From Bacteroidota bacterium (GTDB lineage Bacteria > Bacteroidota > Bacteroidia > Chitinophagales > Chitinophagaceae): DNA of 64,000 nucleotides. The notes below the pieces were generated by a model, which searched no databases, was not told where the DNA came from, and saw only the letters and a list, made by a program, of their open reading frames with translations. Made by a program: the position numbers and the translations under genes. Location: NCBI GenBank assembly GCA_947452905.1, contig CANGEP010000006.1, positions 62,001 through 126,000 of the forward strand. Reading direction: 5' to 3'. Shown in pieces: positions 62,196 through 64,000 of this stretch. Within the stretch, counting starts at the first letter, position 1; each line of letters starts with the position of its first letter.

Positions 62196-63050
62196 ATGAA
62201 TAATTCAAGAAGAGACTTTCTTCGAAACACCGCACTCACTGGCTTAGCTTTAAGCATGCCTTTTAAAAATGATTTATGGGCAATGGCCGGTGGATCAAAA
62301 CCATTTGGTATTCAATTATGGTCTGTAAAAGAAGCTTTATATAAAGATACAGTTGGTGTTTTAACTCATTTATCAAAATGTGGATTCAAAAAAATAGAAA
62401 GTTTTGAAGGTGATAAAGGTATTTTTTGGGGAATGAAAAATACAGAATTCAAAAAAACTTTAGACGGCTTAGGCATGAATATTGTTTCCAGCCACTGTGA
62501 GATTTCCAAAGACTTTGAACGTAAAGCGGCACAAGCAGCGGAGATTGGCATGAAGTATTTAATATGTCCACACAAGGGTGCTCAAAAATCATTGGATAAT
62601 TTTAAGAAGTTTGCCGATGAGTTTAATGCTTGTGGTGAAATAGCCAAAAAGAACGGCATTCGTTTTGCTTATCATAATCATGATTATTCATTTGTACCTA
62701 TGGACGGAGTAGTACCTCAGGATTTAATGATGAACAGTACTAATCCTGCTACAGTAGATTTTGAAATGGATATGTATTGGACAGTAGCCGCTGGCGTAGA
62801 TCCAATAGCATACATGGACAAGCACCCTAATCGTTTTAAATTAGTACATGTTAAAGATTTAACTAAAACTGCTAGTGGTATTGAATCATGTGTAATTGGC
62901 AAAGGAACTATTGATTATAAATCTTTATTACCTCAGGTTGCTAAACGTGGTGTGCAACACATGATTGTTGAGCAAGAAGCATATACGGGCACTAATGAAT
63001 TAGATGCTGCAAAAGCTGATGCCGCTTATATGAAAACTTTACAATGGTAA
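62196..63050 (+). CDS. Tat-exported sugar phosphate isomerase/epimerase family protein
   Basis: The 284-residue TIM-barrel protein has a twin-arginine signal (NNSRRDFLRNTALTG, ending near WAMA). Candidate ligands: Glu in KIESFEG, His/Asn in FAYHNHDYSF, Asp/Glu in VDFEMDMYW, His in FKLVHVKDL and Glu in MIVEQEAY. It is the third protein of this fold in the cluster and one of two that are exported. It closes the plus-strand unit, before a bidirectional terminator. Confidence 0.88.
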   Translation: MNNSRRDFLRNTALTGLALSMPFKNDLWAMAGGSKPFGIQLWSVKEALYKDTVGVLTHLSKCGFKKIESFEGDKGIFWGMKNTEFKKTLDGLGMNIVSSHCEISKDFERKAAQAAEIGMKYLICPHKGAQKSLDNFKKFADEFNACGEIAKKNGIRFAYHNHDYSFVPMDGVVPQDLMMNSTNPATVDFEMDMYWTVAAGVDPIAYMDKHPNRFKLVHVKDLTKTASGIESCVIGKGTIDYKSLLPQVAKRGVQHMIVEQEAYTGTNELDAAKADAAYMKTLQW

Positions 63051-63080
63051 TTCGTAAAAACGAATTATTAGTTTCCATAA

Positions 63081-63113
63081 AAAATCCCGAGTGCTTTTGC
63101 CTCGGGATTTTTT
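63081..63113. terminator. Bidirectional terminator between convergent genes
   Basis: AAATCCCGAG (63082-63091) and CTCGGGATTT (63101-63110) form a perfect 10-bp stem with a 9-nt loop, with T-runs on both strands. It ends the GMC unit on + and the aminotransferase gene on -. Confidence 0.92.
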
Positions 63114-63125
63114 GTAGCTAGAATT

Positions 63126-64000
63126 TTAGTTTGCTACTTGTATGAGGTCTGTATTTTTTATAATATCAGTTAAAGCAGTATGCAAAGCTTCTAAATCTTC
63201 CATACTATTAAAGGCATTGATGGAGTATCTCATATACACATCGTCTGCCTGACGCATTATAGGAATTTCGATATTATATTCTTTAAACAATTTACGTTGT
63301 AAAACTTCGGGTTCTTTAGTGTGAATAGGAATACTTATCATTTGTCCAATCCATTCACTGGTTAGTGGGCTAATAGGGCTCGTTCCTAATAATTTATAAA
63401 ACAAATCTGCGTTGGCTAAAACCATCTCATGACATTTTTTAGACACTTCTTTCCAATTATTATCTTGCATAAATAGGATACTCATGTTAACTGCTAAAAA
63501 TGCCGAAAAATCGCGTGTGCCATTCATTTGGTTATAATCTAAGAAGCTTGAGTGCGAAGGTTTTAAAGCTTTATAGCCCCAACTTACAATAAGGGGGTCG
63601 CATAAATGTTGTACCGATTTGTGTGCATATAAAAAACTGGATCCCTTTGGGGCCATCATCCATTTATGACAAGCACCAATATAAAAATCTGCCTGCAATT
63701 CATTTATTTTTAAATCAATGTGAGCAGGGGCATGAGCGCCGTCTACAATAGTGATTAGTCCCTTTGACTTAGCTATTTCGCAAATTTCTTTTACTGGAAA
63801 TATTAAGGCAGTAGCACTTGTGATATGACTAATAAAAATGGCTTTTGTTTTAGGCGTTAATCCCTTAAAAAAATCCTCAATGAACTTTTCTTTGGTAGTG
63901 ACAGGTAAATTTATTTTTTGCTTTTTATATACAGCTTTTTTTTGTTCGCAATAGTAATCCCAGGTTCTATCACAAGCACCATATTCAATATCGGTGGCTA
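63126..64000 (-). CDS. Class V aminotransferase (isopenicillin N epimerase-like), 5' end outside window
   Basis: The frame is open from the stop at 63126 to the window end, so about 291 codons are visible and the N-terminus is missing. The ATG at 63698 is internal. PLP-enzyme motifs are visible: IFISHITSATALIFPVKEI, then the aldehyde-ring Asp in TIVDGAHAPAHI, and the Schiff-base Lys in GACHKWMMAPKG. The C-terminal domain follows (YNIEIPIMRQADDVYMRYSINAFNS). Reaction and substrate are not deducible; cysteine desulfurase-like and epimerase-like members share this fold. Confidence 0.92.
   Translation of the reverse strand, partial: ATDIEYGACDRTWDYYCEQKKAVYKKQKINLPVTTKEKFIEDFFKGLTPKTKAIFISHITSATALIFPVKEICEIAKSKGLITIVDGAHAPAHIDLKINELQADFYIGACHKWMMAPKGSSFLYAHKSVQHLCDPLIVSWGYKALKPSHSSFLDYNQMNGTRDFSAFLAVNMSILFMQDNNWKEVSKKCHEMVLANADLFYKLLGTSPISPLTSEWIGQMISIPIHTKEPEVLQRKLFKEYNIEIPIMRQADDVYMRYSINAFNSMEDLEALHTALTDIIKNTDLIQVAN

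Noticed and set aside
63126..63698. Complete 190-residue protein starting at ATG 63698
   Set aside because: The frame is open upstream to the window end and encodes class V aminotransferase sequence, including the PLP-binding Asp, so the ATG is internal.
1..64000. CRISPR arrays, insertion sequences, phage genes or defence systems
   Set aside because: No regularly spaced direct repeats, transposase motifs, integrase or known defence genes were seen. The window is mainly core and carbohydrate-metabolism genes.

Overview
The window is a chromosomal stretch of an AT-rich Bacteroidota bacterium. The main signs are the SusC/SusD pair, GldC, an IPExxxVDY protein, DUF6089, the OmpH-OmpH-MurI cluster behind BamA, and promoter boxes of the Bacteroidota type (TTTG, then TAnnTTTG). 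Shine-Dalgarno sites are generally absent. Gene content and order fit the Chitinophagaceae or a close relative, but this is an inference from gene families and not a measured placement.

Layout. (1) 1-12024: a pectin utilisation locus, all on +. It holds the SusC C-terminus, SusD, two GH88/GH105 unsaturated uronyl hydrolases, a CE12 acetylesterase, a GH51 arabinofuranosidase, a CE8 pectin methylesterase, a Tat-exported Gfo/Idh/MocA protein and a GH3 enzyme. (2) 12025-12411: the only gap over 300 bp. It carries a terminator and, on the minus strand, a 168-nt tRNA-like RNA with its own promoter. (3) 12412-18084: an Lrp regulator, a two-subunit Tat-linked molybdenum hydroxylase, and a marR/acyl-CoA dehydrogenase operon with a clear MarR-type operator. 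(4) 18172-32896: mixed metabolism (glycosyltransferase, KorB, TsaC, RNase HII, heme A synthase, PdxH, transketolase C-half, CarB N-half, Bcp, membrane AraC, FeoB, M28 peptidase). (5) 32883-43643: SelD, BirA, RsfS, FtsH, LUD protein, LpxH, MscS, MerR, GldC, YqeY, CvpA and others. (6) 43650-54164: an envelope-biogenesis block (CBS protein, BamA-like, NadK, DUF6089, UppS, BamA, two OmpH/Skp, MurI), then rpmH-rnpA-yidD. (7) 54243-63050: superoxide dismutase and TadA, then two divergent units that together look like a 3-keto-glycoside pathway (DUF1080, cytochrome c, TIM-barrel, Gfo/Idh/MocA on one side; TIM-barrel, GMC oxidoreductase, gluconate dehydrogenase subunit 3, TIM-barrel on the other). A class V aminotransferase runs off the right end.

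How it fits together. The left locus takes up pectin fragments and strips their esters and side chains. The right cluster looks equipped to oxidise sugars at C3, cleave the keto-glycosides without a classical hydrolase, and process the products. Three enzymes appear as single halves or subunits without their partner next door (KorB, the transketolase C-half, the CarB N-half).

No insertion sequence, CRISPR array, rRNA operon, canonical tRNA or phage gene was recognised. The strongest non-routine signals are the tRNA-like RNA at 12085-12252, the recurrent TAnnTTTG boxes 3-6 nt before start codons (leaderless transcripts), and the 3-keto-glycoside cluster.
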